NCBI GenBank assembly: GCA_900752785.1
Contig: CAADWP010000051.1
Coordinates: forward strand, 1-21,179
Direction: 5' to 3'
Length of the DNA: 21,179 bases
Origin: an uncultured Ruminococcus sp.
Lineage (GTDB): Bacteria > Bacillota > Clostridia > Oscillospirales > Ruminococcaceae
In this document: positions 1-10,000 of the stretch, piece by piece
How positions within the stretch are numbered: position 1 is the first letter of the stretch
Layout: every line of letters starts with the position of its first letter
Program-made: the position numbers and the translations under genes
The notes under the pieces: generated by a model
Told to the model about the DNA's origin: nothing
What the model saw: the letters and a program-made list of their open reading frames with translations, nothing else
Databases searched by the model: none

Positions 1-34
1 CATTTTTCTTACCGCCTTTTTTCTTTTTTATTCT

Positions 35-64
35 ATTATACCACGGCTTAATATTTTTTGTCTA
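35..64 (-). promoter_or_regulatory. Leftward sigma-70-type promoter of a gene leaving the window
   Basis: On the minus strand a perfect TATAAT (35-40) lies 18 bases downstream of TAGACA (59-64, 4 of 6 to TTGACA). Further on is AAGGCGGT, one mismatch from the ideal Shine-Dalgarno, and 7 bases later an ATG at bases 3-1. A gene of the inserted element therefore probably starts at base 3 and runs out of the window, divergent from the recombinase. Its product cannot be seen. Apart from this promoter and the inverted repeat at 116-162, nothing else is recognisable in 1-194. Confidence 0.6.
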
Positions 65-115
65 ATTTATTATAGACGATTCAATGGAAGATTCCGAAAC
101 AGCGTAGTCCTTACT

Positions 116-162
116 GCCATATTCGGTATTCCATGCTCTTTGAGATATATACCGAATATGGC
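116..162. repeat. 14-bp perfect inverted repeat in the recombinase leader
   Basis: GCCATATTCGGTAT (116-129) and ATACCGAATATGGC (149-162) are exact reverse complements separated by 19 bases. The right arm ends 15 bases before the recombinase Shine-Dalgarno (178-184). No U-run follows, so it is not a standard terminator. It could be an operator or recombinase binding site, or an RNA hairpin controlling recombinase translation. The repeat is seen directly; the role is inference. Confidence 0.7.
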
Positions 163-194
163 TGCTTTGTTTGTCAGAAAGGAGTAGAATTATT

Positions 195-1874
195 ATGACA
201 AAGCAGTCACATTACAACGTGGGTATCTATGTGCGTTTATCGCAGGAGGACGAACGTGCAGGAGAATCCATTTCAATCGAAAATCAGAAGAAAATGCTGA
301 CGGAATATGTCAATCAGCAACCCGATTGGAGTTTAGTCGAAATATGCGAGGACGACGGCTATTCGGGTACAGACTTTAATCGCCCCGGTGTCCAGAAGCT
401 CCTTGCCGATGCAAAGTCGGGCAAGATCAATCTGATTCTTGTAAAAGATTTGTCCAGATTTGGACGTAATTACATCGAGGTCGGGCAGTATATAGATTAC
501 ATTTTCCCTTCATTCAATATCCGTTTTATTGCTCTGAGCGACAACGTGGATACGCTTGAACGCAACAGTACGGCAATGGATATGATGCCGATCATGAACC
601 TTTTCAACGAATGGCACGCCGCCAATACTTCCAAGAAAATTCGTGCGGTCATGGTGTCTAACGCAAAGCAGGGCAAGTATCATGCTTCTGTTGCACCTTT
701 CGGCTATCTCGTAGGAGATACGGAAGATCGTCTGCCCGTTATAGATGAAACAAACGCTCCTTACGTCCGCTTGATGTATAAAATGCGTTCCGAGGGTGCA
801 AGCTCTCCGCAGATCGCTAAGGCTCTGAATGCGCAGGGAGTTATTACTCCGTCCGATTACACCTATCAGCGTTTGGGCAAGCCGAACCCCTACATTTCCA
901 ATCATCTGTGGAATGCCGCAATGGTGCGTGATATTCTGGAAAATCCTATTTACAAGGGCTATGTTGTTAGCCAGAAATACACTACCGTTTCCTATAAAAA
1001 TCACAAGAAATATATCAAGGATTCCGATGAATGGATCGTCATTGAAGATGCCTTTGAGCCTATCGTGGACAAGGAATTATGGGATAAGGTGCAGGAGGTC
1101 AACAAATCGTGCAGTCACGGCAAGGTCACGAAAAGTGGAGTAATACTTCCGCTTGGTGGTTTAATGTACTGTGCCGACTGTGGTTCTAAGTTGAAAAACA
1201 ACACTACGTTCCATGAATCAAAAAAACGTGGCAAATACAAGATCGTTTCTTACATCTGCAACAAGTATGCCAATCACGGCAAGGAGGCTTGTTCTTCTCA
1301 CCATATCCTACAGCGTGTGATCGAGGGGCTTGTGCTTGAGGATATTCGTGCAAGGGCAAGCCGTGTGATCGAGGACGAGGACGGCGAGAGACAGCGTTAT
1401 CTGGCTATCAAAGCAAGTCAGCGTAAACAGCAGACGAAGGACGAGAGCCGACTTCTGAAACAGGCTGAGAGCCGTCTGGCGGAGCTTGAAACGATCATCA
1501 GCAAGACCTATGAGGAAAGAATGCTTGGCAAGCTGCCCGAAGATTTGAGTGCCAAAATGCTTGAAAAGTATATTGCCGAACAGAGGGAGCTTTCCGAACA
1601 GGCTGAACAGTGGCGTAAGTCGAGCAGACAGGCAGAGCAGGACGTTCAGGATGTTGAGAGGTTAATTCAGCGTTTGAAGAAGTGGAGCGATGCACCTTGC
1701 CTTACCCGTGAGCTGTGTCTGGAATTGATTGAGTTTATTGTGGTCTATGCCCGTCCCGAAGAATACGGCGCACCTCGCAAGATCGACATTTACTACAAGT
1801 TCATCAACAAGCCCCTTGCAGACAGCAGAAACCTCTTACTTCCGCAGAATTACGTGGAAATTCATCAATCGTAA
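195..1874 (+). CDS. Large serine recombinase (TndX/TnpX type) of an inserted mobile element
   Basis: This 559-residue site-specific recombinase would catalyse integration and excision of the mobile element whose right end lies just downstream. The N-terminal resolvase domain has YVRLS with the predicted nucleophile Ser16, then the usual DGYSGTDFNRP and LVKDLSRFGRNY segments. A recombinase domain follows (about 160-300), then a zinc ribbon starting CADCGSKL with later paired cysteines, a long coiled coil (about 400-500) and a C-terminal DUF4368-like part ending IDIYYKF. The length is normal for the family. I chose ATG 195 because AAAGGAG (178-184) sits 10 bases upstream; an in-frame TTG at 171 would lie inside or before this site. 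The gene ends 26 bases or fewer from the element boundary, the usual place for TndX/TnpX-type genes. Its stop overlaps the tail of the convergent truncated helicase. It looks intact. Confidence 0.93.
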   Translation: MTKQSHYNVGIYVRLSQEDERAGESISIENQKKMLTEYVNQQPDWSLVEICEDDGYSGTDFNRPGVQKLLADAKSGKINLILVKDLSRFGRNYIEVGQYIDYIFPSFNIRFIALSDNVDTLERNSTAMDMMPIMNLFNEWHAANTSKKIRAVMVSNAKQGKYHASVAPFGYLVGDTEDRLPVIDETNAPYVRLMYKMRSEGASSPQIAKALNAQGVITPSDYTYQRLGKPNPYISNHLWNAAMVRDILENPIYKGYVVSQKYTTVSYKNHKKYIKDSDEWIVIEDAFEPIVDKELWDKVQEVNKSCSHGKVTKSGVILPLGGLMYCADCGSKLKNNTTFHESKKRGKYKIVSYICNKYANHGKEACSSHHILQRVIEGLVLEDIRARASRVIEDEDGERQRYLAIKASQRKQQTKDESRLLKQAESRLAELETIISKTYEERMLGKLPEDLSAKMLEKYIAEQRELSEQAEQWRKSSRQAEQDVQDVERLIQRLKKWSDAPCLTRELCLELIEFIVVYARPEEYGAPRKIDIYYKFINKPLADSRNLLLPQNYVEIHQS

Positions 1875-4800
1875 AATGGTCGTCCTTTTGAGTAGGTGAC
1901 AACCGATACCCAGTTGTCAAAATGCTGTAAGCCGTGATCTCTCAGGAAGTCATATTCAAGGTAACGCATCATGGTGTGAAGTTCTGTAATGGAGTTGCTC
2001 AGAGGCGTTCCGGTAGCTCCGATAAATCCTCTATTTCCCGTCTTTTCATCAAGATAGCGAACCTTTAGAAACAGGTCAAGAGCCTTTTGTGAAGCAGAAT
2101 TAGAAATGCCTGCAACGTTCTGTAATTTTGTACTTACGAACAAGTTCTTAAATTCGTGCATTTCGTCCAAAAATAGCCGATCTACGCCCAATTGCTCAAA
2201 GGTCAGCGTATCATCCTGATTAGTCTTTTCAAGTTTATCAAGCTGCTTCTGCAAGCTCTTTCTGGTGCGCTCCATAGCCTTGATCTGAAATTTAGAGCCT
2301 TCGCTTCGTTTCAGTTCTGCAATACCTTGCAGAATATCGTCGATCTGAGACTGAATCGTCATGACCTGTCTTTCCTTTGAAACAGGAATCATTCCAAGCT
2401 GAGAATGACCGATGATAACGGCATCGAAGTTACCCGTTGCTATTTTTGCAAAAAGCTGCTGTCTGTTTTCCTTTTTGAAATCCTTTTTCGTAGCCACCAA
2501 AATATTGGCGGACGGATAGAGCTTTTGGAAATCGTCACCGATCTGCTCCGTTAAGTGATTCGGAACGGCAAAAAGCGATTTTGTACAAAGTCCGAGACGT
2601 TTGCTTTCCATTGCAGTTGCGATCATCTCGAACGTTTTGCCTGCCCCTACACTGTGAGCAAACAGCGTATTACCGCCGAAAAGCGCGTGTGCAATTGCAT
2701 TTTTCTGATGTTCATGAAGCTGAATATCAGTTGTCATCATCGGAAAGGAAAGCGCAGAGCCGTCATATTCACGGGGACGGATACTATTGAAAAGCTCATT
2801 GTATCGGTTCACAATATCCTCACGTCTTGCAGGATCTTTGAAGATCCAATCCTTGAAGGCCTTGCGGATACTGTCCGCCTTGCGCTGAACGATACGAGTT
2901 GCGTCAATATCGACAACTCGCTTTTCTTTCATATCGCCCAAATCGTCAGGCACTTCGATTGTTTTATAAACTTTCGGCTCTTGCAGATTGAGGATATGCT
3001 CAAAAATGTCATAAGCGTTCATCTTGTGAGAACCGTATTTCTGTGTTGCAAGCACTGATCTGTCCGAAGATTTCCTGCTTACATGGAACGAATTTGTATG
3101 CTCCGAATATTCAACACCGATGACAGATGATTTGTTCCACCTTGCGGCAGGGCTGTCGCTCCGATAATACTCCGGTGTCTGTAAAAGCTCATACAAAAAC
3201 TGCTCATAATACTTCGGATCAAGCCAAGCCGCACCGATCTTTACATCAATATCGCCTGCTTTCAGCGGTTCGGGCATTGCTGCCTTTAACGCAGATACGT
3301 TGACATTGAAATCGGCATCATATTCAGCGATTTCCTCGGCTTCACGGAGCTTTTTGCGAATATCGCCGGACAAGTATTCGCTTGCCGTCTGATATGTATT
3401 TTCCGTATGGGGAATTTTGAAAATTTCGCCCTGTAAATCGTGCTTTAATTCATCTTCCGTCATTCCTGTGAGACTGCTCATATACGCAAAGTCAACTCCT
3501 GCTTTTTCCGCAGCGGAAAGTGCGAGAGCTTCAAGCGCCGTTTCCACATGATCGACAGCTTTTGGCGGAACGATAGTACGCTTTGTGAAAATATCCGATT
3601 TTTCCACCAGTTTCGTTTTATCGTATTTCTTTTCAAGACCCGCCACAAGGTTGTATGACACATCTTCGCTGAAATAACGCTTATTCGTTTGAGAATGAAT
3701 CAGTCCGTATTTCTTGTAAAAATCATCGTATGCGGCATTCAGTTTTGTCTGCAAATCCTTGATTACGCTGTCAGACTTGTCAAGCTCCTGCGCTTCAAGC
3801 AGTTCTCTTGTCAGATCACGCAATTCAATGAAAGCCTTGAACCGCTTATGCTGTGCTGTTCCCTTATCGAATCGGAACTCACAGGCGGCATTATTTTTCT
3901 TGAAATACACCTGATCGTCAGACATAAAAAAGCTGTAATTTCGCAGATTAGAGGGAATTTGCACCTGTTCTCCCTGTGTCGTTTTTGCAAAAACATCACG
4001 ACCTCTTTCCGGACTGATCGTTGCAGACAACTTGCTGACAGCATCATGCAAAGCGGACTTCAAATCAAATCCGTCCTCAGCGACAACCATAGTACCGCTG
4101 CCGTAGAGCTTGTTGCCCTCTACAACCGTACCAAGCACCATATCGGGGTGCTGTTCAAAATACCTGTTGATTGGAAGTCCGTCAGCAGTTTCGCCGATAT
4201 GCACCCAATCAGGCACATCTGTGATCTCAGGAACGGATTTACCCTCATGTTTTTGCAGAAAAATAATATCCGTGGTGACTTCCGTTCCTGCATTGTCCTT
4301 AAAAGCGCCGTTTTTACCGCCGGGCAGACGGATCGCACCGATAAAATTAGCCTTTTCCGCAAGCATCTGCCTTGTAGCCTCGTCACGCTTATCAAGTGTG
4401 CCTGCGGAGGTCACAAAAGCCATGATACCGCCGTTTTTCAGCTTGTCAAGAGTTTCGGCAAAGAAATAATCGTGCAGTTTTGATGTGCCGTGAACCGAGT
4501 CCACAAAGCCCAAATCGCCGAACGGGACATTACCGACCGCCACATCAAAGCAGCCGTTCTGAAACGTATTCTGCTCAAATCCCTTGACTGCAATATCCGC
4601 ATCGGGATAAAGCGCCTGTGCGATTCTTCCCGAAATACTGTCAATCTCCACGCCGTAGAGCTGGGAATTTCTCTGCATATCCTCCGGCATTCTGCCAAAG
4701 AAATTGCCAACGCCCATCGAAGGCTCTAAAACATTACCGCCGTCAAATCCGAAATTGCCGAGTGCTTCATAGATACCGTCAATAACTGTAGGACTGGTGT

Positions 4801-7003
4801 AAAACGCATCATTGACCGTTGAACGTGCCTGCGCGTATTCCTGCGGAGTCAGCAGCTCAGCAAGCTCCTTGTATTCCGTTGCCCACTTCTCGTTATTCGG
4901 ATCAAACGCCTGAGCCAAACTGCCCCAGCCCACATATTTTGACATAATTTCTTTTTCTTCGGCTCTTGCAGGACGAGGCAAGAACATATCTGCTGCCAAT
5001 TTTAGATTGGCATATTCAAATTTTTTCAACGTTCTGATTGCTTCAACATTCGCCCTGAACTTCGCCTTAGCGCCGCCCTCACCAAGAGTATCATCGGTAA
5101 TGATGAAGTTGTCGCTCTTGTCGGGTGTAGATGCAGGAGCAGTGATTTCCTCATTAATCGCTTCAATTGTATCACTGATCTCAGATGTGACAGTACCAAG
5201 CTCCGGTTCTTTGGTACGCTCCGAGCCGTCAATGAAATGAAAACTCATCAAAATATCGCCGTTATCAAGACGAGATGTCAGTTCACCGTTGTCAAAATTC
5301 CAGTTTTTCGCTCTGTCAAATTCCATGTGAATGTCTTTACCCGTAGGTTCGCCGTTTTCATTGAGTTTTCGGGAAGTAAAATCAACAGTAGTGACACCTG
5401 TTACCACTCTACGTTCCCCGATACGTTCGGGACGAGTGTGATCGGTGATCTCAAACTGCATCCCCGGCTTGATCGTTCTTTTTAACTGTGCAAGGTTTTT
5501 TATTGTAGGAGTAACCGCAGAATTTTCAGATGCAGGCTGCTCTTTTTTCTCCAACGCTTTTTCTTCCGTCCTGAACTGCTCCGATTTTTCTGCAATGTAC
5601 GCCTTGTCCTTTTCAGATAAGTTGTCTGAAAAATAGGCGATCTTTCCAGTTGACAACTCAATTTCAGCAAGTGTTTCCATTTTATCGTCCTTGAACTCAA
5701 GTTTTCCGCCTCCGAGCATTTCAAAGACTACTTTTTTATCTGTTTCCTCTGCGGATTGTTCCTTTTTGAGTGCATCTCGCTCCGCTTTCTGTTCAGCAGA
5801 AAGATAAGTATCATCTTTTAGCCTTGCTTCGGTCATAACAGCGACATTGTACCAAGAGTGACGGAATTTTTCGCCGTTTTCAAAAGAAAAAGTCAGTCCC
5901 TTACTGTCAAAATCAACGAAACTGATTGCACCTTCTCCGCTGTGACCGCCCGTACCGTATTCCTTTTTCAGCAAATCTGCTAACTGCTTTAGTGTCGGGT
6001 GCTGTTCCTCGTAAAAATCCTGTACACGAAACTTGCCGTTTACAAATCCTGTTCCACGATCAATTTCCGCTGCAAGAGCTTCATAGACCTGAACACCATC
6101 CACCACCGGACCTTTGGCAAATTCAGATTTTGGCTTTTCTCTTGCAGGGTTTGAAGCAGCTAAAGGCACACTGTCACCGAACAAAGAAAGCTGTTCGCCC
6201 TGAATATCGGGAGTTTCCCAAAACGGAGTATCGGAGTGTTCATTCCGCTGAATTTCCTCTATAACGGCAGAATCGGTGAATAACGGCTTGTCAATGTCAG
6301 GTGTCTCTACCGCAGGAGCATCATCAACACGCATAATGCCCAGCTCATAAGCAAGACCGTCAAGCTCTGCCTGATGATTTTCATAGGTATCAATAGAAAT
6401 TATATCCTCAGCGTTATCAACGATAACAGTCGCACCGAGGGAAAGTGCCTTATCCTTGATCTCGTCAAGGCTTTCAGCATCGCCCTTGTATTTCAGTGTG
6501 ACCGCAGGCATATCTCCCACAGGAGAAGAAGTATTGGAAATATCAGCGGCATCACTCATAAGGTCAACCGTCTGTTCTTCCTTGTCCGTGTGCCTTTTGA
6601 TAACTTCATAGGGAACTGAAACAAGGTCAGAAAAGTCAAGCCCTGTCAGTCCGTTCTCGATCATATCCTCGATGCTGTCATACTGCTCCGTATTATATAT
6701 TTCGCCGTCAAATTCATAGGTGATCTTAAAGTCGATAAGATCAGCCGTTACCTGAATGGGCAGCTCATCGTCTGTCAGCGTGGTAAACGCAAGACCGACA
6801 TTGTGTAGATCGAAAAAGTCTGCGCTGTCATGGTATTCCGCTTCGCAGAAATCGTTGATATACTGCTTTGCCTTATCAAGCGCAGTTTCAAATGTGCGCT
6901 GAAAGTCCATAATTTCCACAATCTTGTCAGGATTGTGTTCAAGCATTGCTGCTTGCAGGAGCTTCGGGAAAGCTGACAGCTCACGGTACGGATCGATCTC
7001 CAT
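1865..7003 (-). CDS. N6-DNA methylase / SNF2-type helicase polyvalent protein, 3' end cut off by insertion
   Basis: This is the giant helicase-methylase typical of Tn1549-like ICEs, thought to act on DNA during or after transfer. The visible 1712 residues contain: an N-terminal associated domain (1-150); low-complexity linkers; an N6-adenine methylase with motif I EPSMGVGNF (about 758) and motif IV NVPF (about 823); and the first RecA-like helicase lobe with Walker A SVGAGKT (about 1450), motif II DEMH (about 1613) and motif III GATGTPLSN (about 1661). A coiled coil lies between Walker A and motif II. The protein stops just after motif III and ends with 11 foreign residues, so helicase motifs IV-VI are missing and the helicase should be inactive, while the methylase looks whole. 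The start ATG 7003 has only a poor Shine-Dalgarno and lies inside the 3' part of the primase frame. The missing 3' part should lie beyond the inserted element. Confidence 0.88.
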   Translation of the reverse strand: MEIDPYRELSAFPKLLQAAMLEHNPDKIVEIMDFQRTFETALDKAKQYINDFCEAEYHDSADFFDLHNVGLAFTTLTDDELPIQVTADLIDFKITYEFDGEIYNTEQYDSIEDMIENGLTGLDFSDLVSVPYEVIKRHTDKEEQTVDLMSDAADISNTSSPVGDMPAVTLKYKGDAESLDEIKDKALSLGATVIVDNAEDIISIDTYENHQAELDGLAYELGIMRVDDAPAVETPDIDKPLFTDSAVIEEIQRNEHSDTPFWETPDIQGEQLSLFGDSVPLAASNPAREKPKSEFAKGPVVDGVQVYEALAAEIDRGTGFVNGKFRVQDFYEEQHPTLKQLADLLKKEYGTGGHSGEGAISFVDFDSKGLTFSFENGEKFRHSWYNVAVMTEARLKDDTYLSAEQKAERDALKKEQSAEETDKKVVFEMLGGGKLEFKDDKMETLAEIELSTGKIAYFSDNLSEKDKAYIAEKSEQFRTEEKALEKKEQPASENSAVTPTIKNLAQLKRTIKPGMQFEITDHTRPERIGERRVVTGVTTVDFTSRKLNENGEPTGKDIHMEFDRAKNWNFDNGELTSRLDNGDILMSFHFIDGSERTKEPELGTVTSEISDTIEAINEEITAPASTPDKSDNFIITDDTLGEGGAKAKFRANVEAIRTLKKFEYANLKLAADMFLPRPARAEEKEIMSKYVGWGSLAQAFDPNNEKWATEYKELAELLTPQEYAQARSTVNDAFYTSPTVIDGIYEALGNFGFDGGNVLEPSMGVGNFFGRMPEDMQRNSQLYGVEIDSISGRIAQALYPDADIAVKGFEQNTFQNGCFDVAVGNVPFGDLGFVDSVHGTSKLHDYFFAETLDKLKNGGIMAFVTSAGTLDKRDEATRQMLAEKANFIGAIRLPGGKNGAFKDNAGTEVTTDIIFLQKHEGKSVPEITDVPDWVHIGETADGLPINRYFEQHPDMVLGTVVEGNKLYGSGTMVVAEDGFDLKSALHDAVSKLSATISPERGRDVFAKTTQGEQVQIPSNLRNYSFFMSDDQVYFKKNNAACEFRFDKGTAQHKRFKAFIELRDLTRELLEAQELDKSDSVIKDLQTKLNAAYDDFYKKYGLIHSQTNKRYFSEDVSYNLVAGLEKKYDKTKLVEKSDIFTKRTIVPPKAVDHVETALEALALSAAEKAGVDFAYMSSLTGMTEDELKHDLQGEIFKIPHTENTYQTASEYLSGDIRKKLREAEEIAEYDADFNVNVSALKAAMPEPLKAGDIDVKIGAAWLDPKYYEQFLYELLQTPEYYRSDSPAARWNKSSVIGVEYSEHTNSFHVSRKSSDRSVLATQKYGSHKMNAYDIFEHILNLQEPKVYKTIEVPDDLGDMKEKRVVDIDATRIVQRKADSIRKAFKDWIFKDPARREDIVNRYNELFNSIRPREYDGSALSFPMMTTDIQLHEHQKNAIAHALFGGNTLFAHSVGAGKTFEMIATAMESKRLGLCTKSLFAVPNHLTEQIGDDFQKLYPSANILVATKKDFKKENRQQLFAKIATGNFDAVIIGHSQLGMIPVSKERQVMTIQSQIDDILQGIAELKRSEGSKFQIKAMERTRKSLQKQLDKLEKTNQDDTLTFEQLGVDRLFLDEMHEFKNLFVSTKLQNVAGISNSASQKALDLFLKVRYLDEKTGNRGFIGATGTPLSNSITELHTMMRYLEYDFLRDHGLQHFDNWVSVVTYSKGRPFYD
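1875..1901. mobile_element. Probable right end of the element inserted in the helicase gene
   Basis: Reading leftward, the helicase protein matches its family up to HFDNWVSV. It then changes abruptly to a short unrelated tail and stops at 1865-1867, inside the recombinase gene. In relatives this point is normally followed by F-G-E and several hundred more residues. The breakpoint is therefore near AGGTGAC-AACC, about 1895-1901. A GA dinucleotide at 1898-1899 fits the GA core used by TndX/TnpX recombinases, but the exact crossover base cannot be fixed without the empty site. The rest of the inserted element lies left of the window. Confidence 0.7.
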
Positions 7004-10000
7004 TTTATCGCCGCGGTTATAATAACATCGCTTACGGACAGCGAGCGGCCTCTGAAATCTTCGGGGTGATTTGTATTGAACTGTGTGTAGATCGCTTCAA
7101 GTGTGGCATTGCTCTTGAAATCAACAATTTCACCCTCATAAACAAGCTCATAATCCTCATGATTCAGCTGAACTTCGTCCTTTTCAAGCTGTTCCTTGCT
7201 CTCAAAGCGGATACCATGATACTTTTCTCCATCCGGCAACTGATAGATTTTATATGTACCCTTGACCTGTTCTTCCATTTGGGGTTCAGGACGTTCGCCC
7301 TCGCCAAAGAAAACAAAAGGCATATACTTTTCGATTTTTTCTTCCATTAAGAGCTTTTCCTTGCCGATGTTTACCATTGTGGCAATATCTGCACGATTCA
7401 TCAGCTTTTGATACTGTTCTGTCGGAAAAAGTTTATTCCAATCGCTCATAAATTTTTCATGAGCAGATTTTGCCTGTTCCCCGATAAGTTCCATATCTCT
7501 ATCGGAAAGCGATTTATCATACAATGAGATAACGCCTTCCGGCGAAATATGGGCAACTGTCGGATAATCATGAGTTTCGGGATCAGTACGGGACACATCA
7601 TAAGCAGTTATGCCATTTCCGAGCAAGCCAAAATGTATGGAACTTTCAGGCTTTTCAGTTTCAAATGTCACATTATACTTCTGCTTCGCAATGCAAGCAA
7701 ACGCCTTTTCTGTCTGCTGTTCATCACCGAGAATATCGTAGAGAGCCTTTTTGATACGATTGATCTTAGGCTTATTATCGCCTTTTTCCCAATCAGCCAT
7801 AGCAGCGCCGTCGAATGCCGAGAGAAGATTGCTTATCGTTTCATCGGAAATATCGGGAATAGCCTCCTGCATATCGTCACGAACCCACCAGAAAGCGAGA
7901 TCTTCAAATTCCTCATGAATACGATCAATGAAAGCCTGCCCGATCTCCTCAAAGGAAACAAAACGCTCCATACCGCCGAAGCTGCAATTATATCCGTCCT
8001 CTGTCCTCTCTAAATGCAGGGAGTGACGGAGATTCTCTGCATAATAATATGTGCGGTCAGACATTTTGCCGTCCTCAAAAACAAATTCAATATCGTCCGT
8101 CTTGCTGTGTTCCATGAGTCCGAGGGAAAGCTCACGGCGAATATCGTCACCGTCATGGAAACGATGAGCAAGATCATAAAACGCAGGCTCGCTCAGATGA
8201 TAACCTAAAATAGCCTTATTGCTCGGCTTGTGCTTGTCAAGATACCCACGCTCAAACAGCGGATATGCCATATCCTCCCATTCGTCCGAGGACGGAGTAC
8301 GCTCCGCAAGGAACTTTGCAAGGTCAGCTTTCGGGAAAAGCACTTCTTCCTCTGTCGGTACTCTACTTGCGTTCTCACGGTCAATGACCGCCTGCTTGTG
8401 AGCCATCAGAAAATCAGCAACATCGGATTCCTGCAAAGCAGTATGCAGAATCTCATCATAAGCCTGAATATCTTCAACCGTGAACGTCTCGTCAATGCTG
8501 TCGATCTGTCCTCTTGTCACATCACCGACAAACATTGCCGTGATAGCTGCCCTCTGCTCATCGGAAAAATCGTGCTGAGAAAAGAAGTCAGAAAGCTCGA
8601 TAGCACGGTCAAAACTGGACTTGGCTTCAAGCATTTCCGAGAGCTTGCTATGCTCGCCGTAACGCTCCGCAGGAGATTGTGCGAGATACGCATTGACAAG
8701 GGAGAGCATCTCGCCGAACTGAGCATTATCATAACGCTTATCGAAAAAGTCAGCGAGGTTGAACTGCATATCCTCGACCGCAAGACGATGAATCACAGGC
8801 GAAAGTGCGGCATTCTTCTCCATAGGTAGATCGAGGTCAGACATATTTCTGAGCATACCGACCTCACGCTCCGCATTCTGCAAAGCACGATGAAAAGCCG
8901 ACGCATTTTCCTTATCAACCGCAAATGCGACTTTGCCGTCTTTGGTAACAGCGTGATAGTTCACACTTGTTTCCAGAAAAGGCTTGATCTCGCTGAATTG
9001 TTCGTGAGTAAGCTTCGACATATAGAAATGCGTATCACGATTCTGCCGATACTCCTGATTGCCGATTTCCTGCCCTTTTTCAGCCGTACCGAACTGTTTC
9101 CGCATTTCTGTCACAGACTTCTGAATCTCTCTGACAGCATAAATATCATTATGGCTGACTGTCAGAGTGCCTTTGCCTGTCGGGTAGATTCTGCCCGAAA
9201 ACTGAATACCTCTCTGCGTCATGATTTCTGCCATTTTCAGAACAAGATCACGGTCAGTGGACAGATATTCTTTTTGCGGAATATAGCGGTATTCCGTATT
9301 GCCGATGATGTTCTTTTCGGGCGGAGAATATGGTCTGTTTGATTTAGTCGGAACAAGATCGGGAGTGCCTGCAATACGCTTGAACCACTCCACATCTTTA
9401 TCATTAATCGCCATAATGACGTAATTATCACGGGCATAGGCGTAGTAGTTAATGCCCGAATTGTCAAGCTGTTCCTGAAATCTTGCGAAATCCGCAGCCT
9501 GAATTGTCACAAGGCTCTTGTCTCTGTTATCTGTCGCATCGTTCCACATTTTATTGCCGTAAAGCTGCATATCTGCCTCCTTTTTCTGTTCTGTTATTTT
9601 GGGAATCCCACGGAGCATATCGTTCCAGTCTTTATATGTATCGGAAGTGATAATACGCTTCATATCGGGATATTCTTCTCTTAACCTGTCTGCAAATTCA
9701 TTGCCTGCCGTATCGTTATCGGAGCATAGAAAAACATTTTCAGGCGATATATCGTGTCTTGCCATTGTATCAAGCACAATATTTGACTTCACTCCCATCA
9801 TCGAAACAAGCCTGCAATTTGTCAGCTCCTTATCGTGCATTTGCAGATAGGAAAGCATATCTATTGCTGATTCAAAGAAAAAAGCATTTTCGCCTGTACC
9901 ACGAACAATTTCAAATCCATGACCGCCAGCCGAACCTGTTGCAATGCCCTTGAATTTATGCTCTGTAGATGTACCGACCTTTTCAGCGCCGATGATCTTA

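Noticed and set aside
3689..4483. Long plus-strand frames within 2.1-10.5 kb
   Set aside because: They are shadows of the helicase-methylase and primase genes; none has family motifs or a convincing ribosome binding site.
7000..7035. Programmed -1 frameshift site
   Set aside because: The bases around GTTATTATAACC and ATAAAATGG do not form a canonical X-XXY-YYZ slippery heptamer and I see no clear downstream stem, so I keep only the frame-conflict observation.
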